Part shown: positions 13,403 to 13,565 of the stretch, piece by piece | Position numbering within the stretch: position 1 is the stretch's first letter | Layout: every line of letters begins with the position of its first letter | NCBI GenBank assembly: GCA_003175915.1 | Contig: PSRH01000105.1 | Coordinates: forward strand, 1 to 13,565 | Source of the DNA: Candidatus Melainabacteria bacterium | Lineage (GTDB): Bacteria; Cyanobacteriota; Vampirovibrionia; Obscuribacterales; Obscuribacteraceae | Length of the DNA stretch: 13,565 bases | Direction: 5' to 3' | The notes under the pieces: generated by a model | Told to the model about the DNA's origin: nothing | What the model saw: the letters and a program-made list of their open reading frames with translations, nothing else | Database searches by the model: none | Position numbers and translations under genes: made by a program

Positions 13403-13565
13403 TCATGACGAGAAAATTTGCCTGAGATGTTTGCTCAAACTCGCCTTGTCAGCCGGCAAGCTGCGGAATCCTACATAGCCATCAGGACGAATTAAATAGA
13501 GGCATTCAGATCCGGCTCCATACCTGTGATGGAGGGAAAGCTCAGGATCCTCAAAGCGGGAGGCT
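13403..13565 (-). CDS. C-terminal end of a FAD-dependent aromatic monooxygenase (partial)
   Basis: The minus strand is open from the window edge to a TGA at 13405-13403. It encodes the last 53 residues of a larger protein. The fragment contains HHRYGAGSECLYLIRPDGYV and GFRSLPADKASLSKHLRQIF. This is the typical end of PHBH-fold flavin monooxygenases of the phenol hydroxylase/TfdB/MhpA group, whose C-terminal domain is thioredoxin-like and ends with the LIRPDGYVGFR strand pair and a final helix. Such enzymes hydroxylate aromatic or polyketide substrates using FAD and NAD(P)H. The substrate cannot be deduced from the tail, and the flavin-binding part lies outside the window. pckG follows on the same strand after 360 bp, too far to imply an operon. 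There is no intrinsic terminator after the stop. Confidence 0.72.
   Translation of the reverse strand, partial: ASRFEDPELSLHHRYGAGSECLYLIRPDGYVGFRSLPADKASLSKHLRQIFSS

Overview
This 13.6 kb stretch of bacterial chromosome has roughly 50% G+C. No plasmid, phage or insertion-sequence hallmark is visible, and I found no rRNA, tRNA or CRISPR array. I read 14 complete protein genes and the 3' end of a fifteenth. Seven of the complete products carry a Sec-type or lipoprotein signal (DUF4412-like, large lipoprotein, EF-hand, 141 aa, 251 aa, 306 aa and 172 aa), and three more are membrane proteins (DUF4239, TauE/SafE, glycine-zipper stress protein). The gene style, with many lineage-specific secreted proteins, a GTP-type PEP carboxykinase and spacious intergenic DNA, fits a free-living Gram-negative-type bacterium. 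My best guess is the non-photosynthetic cyanobacterial relatives (Obscuribacterales/Melainabacteria). That is an inference from general resemblance, not a proven assignment.

Layout, left to right: DUF4239 (bestrophin-like) membrane protein (+, 64-870); small unknown protein (-, 889-1218); exported DUF4412/LolA-like protein (+, 1412-1996); cupin (-, 2021-2482); 756-residue lipoprotein (-, 2557-4827); VOC/glyoxalase-fold protein (+, 5039-5434); a 523 bp gene-free interval containing a terminator-like folded element; exported EF-hand protein (+, 5958-6242); TauE/SafE transporter (-, 6278-7177); exported 141-residue protein (+, 7294-7719); exported glycine-rich 251-residue protein (+, 7936-8691); glycine-zipper stress-type protein (-, 8726-9268); two exported helical proteins of unknown function (+, 9453-10373 and 10580-11098); GTP-dependent PEP carboxykinase pckG (-, 11222-13042); a 360 bp gene-free interval; and the C-terminus of a probable FAD-dependent aromatic monooxygenase (-, 13403 to the window edge).

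Strand switches often and most genes look monocistronic. Possible co-transcription is limited to lipoprotein-cupin (74 bp gap) and, less likely, monooxygenase-pckG. Only pckG has a firm metabolic role: it interconverts oxaloacetate and PEP in gluconeogenesis/anaplerosis. The other annotated genes do not form a recognisable pathway. The common thread is envelope and periplasm function.

I did not find a convincing new multi-gene system. The most interesting signals are regulatory. Four start codons are preceded, 39-48 nt upstream, by an extended -10-like TGCTA element, and in three of these the element lies in an inverted repeat. There is also a structured terminator-like element in the 5435-5957 gap, a 12-bp tandem repeat in a divergent promoter region, competing hairpins before the DUF4412-like gene, and a terminator hairpin whose loop carries the stop codon of the opposing gene.
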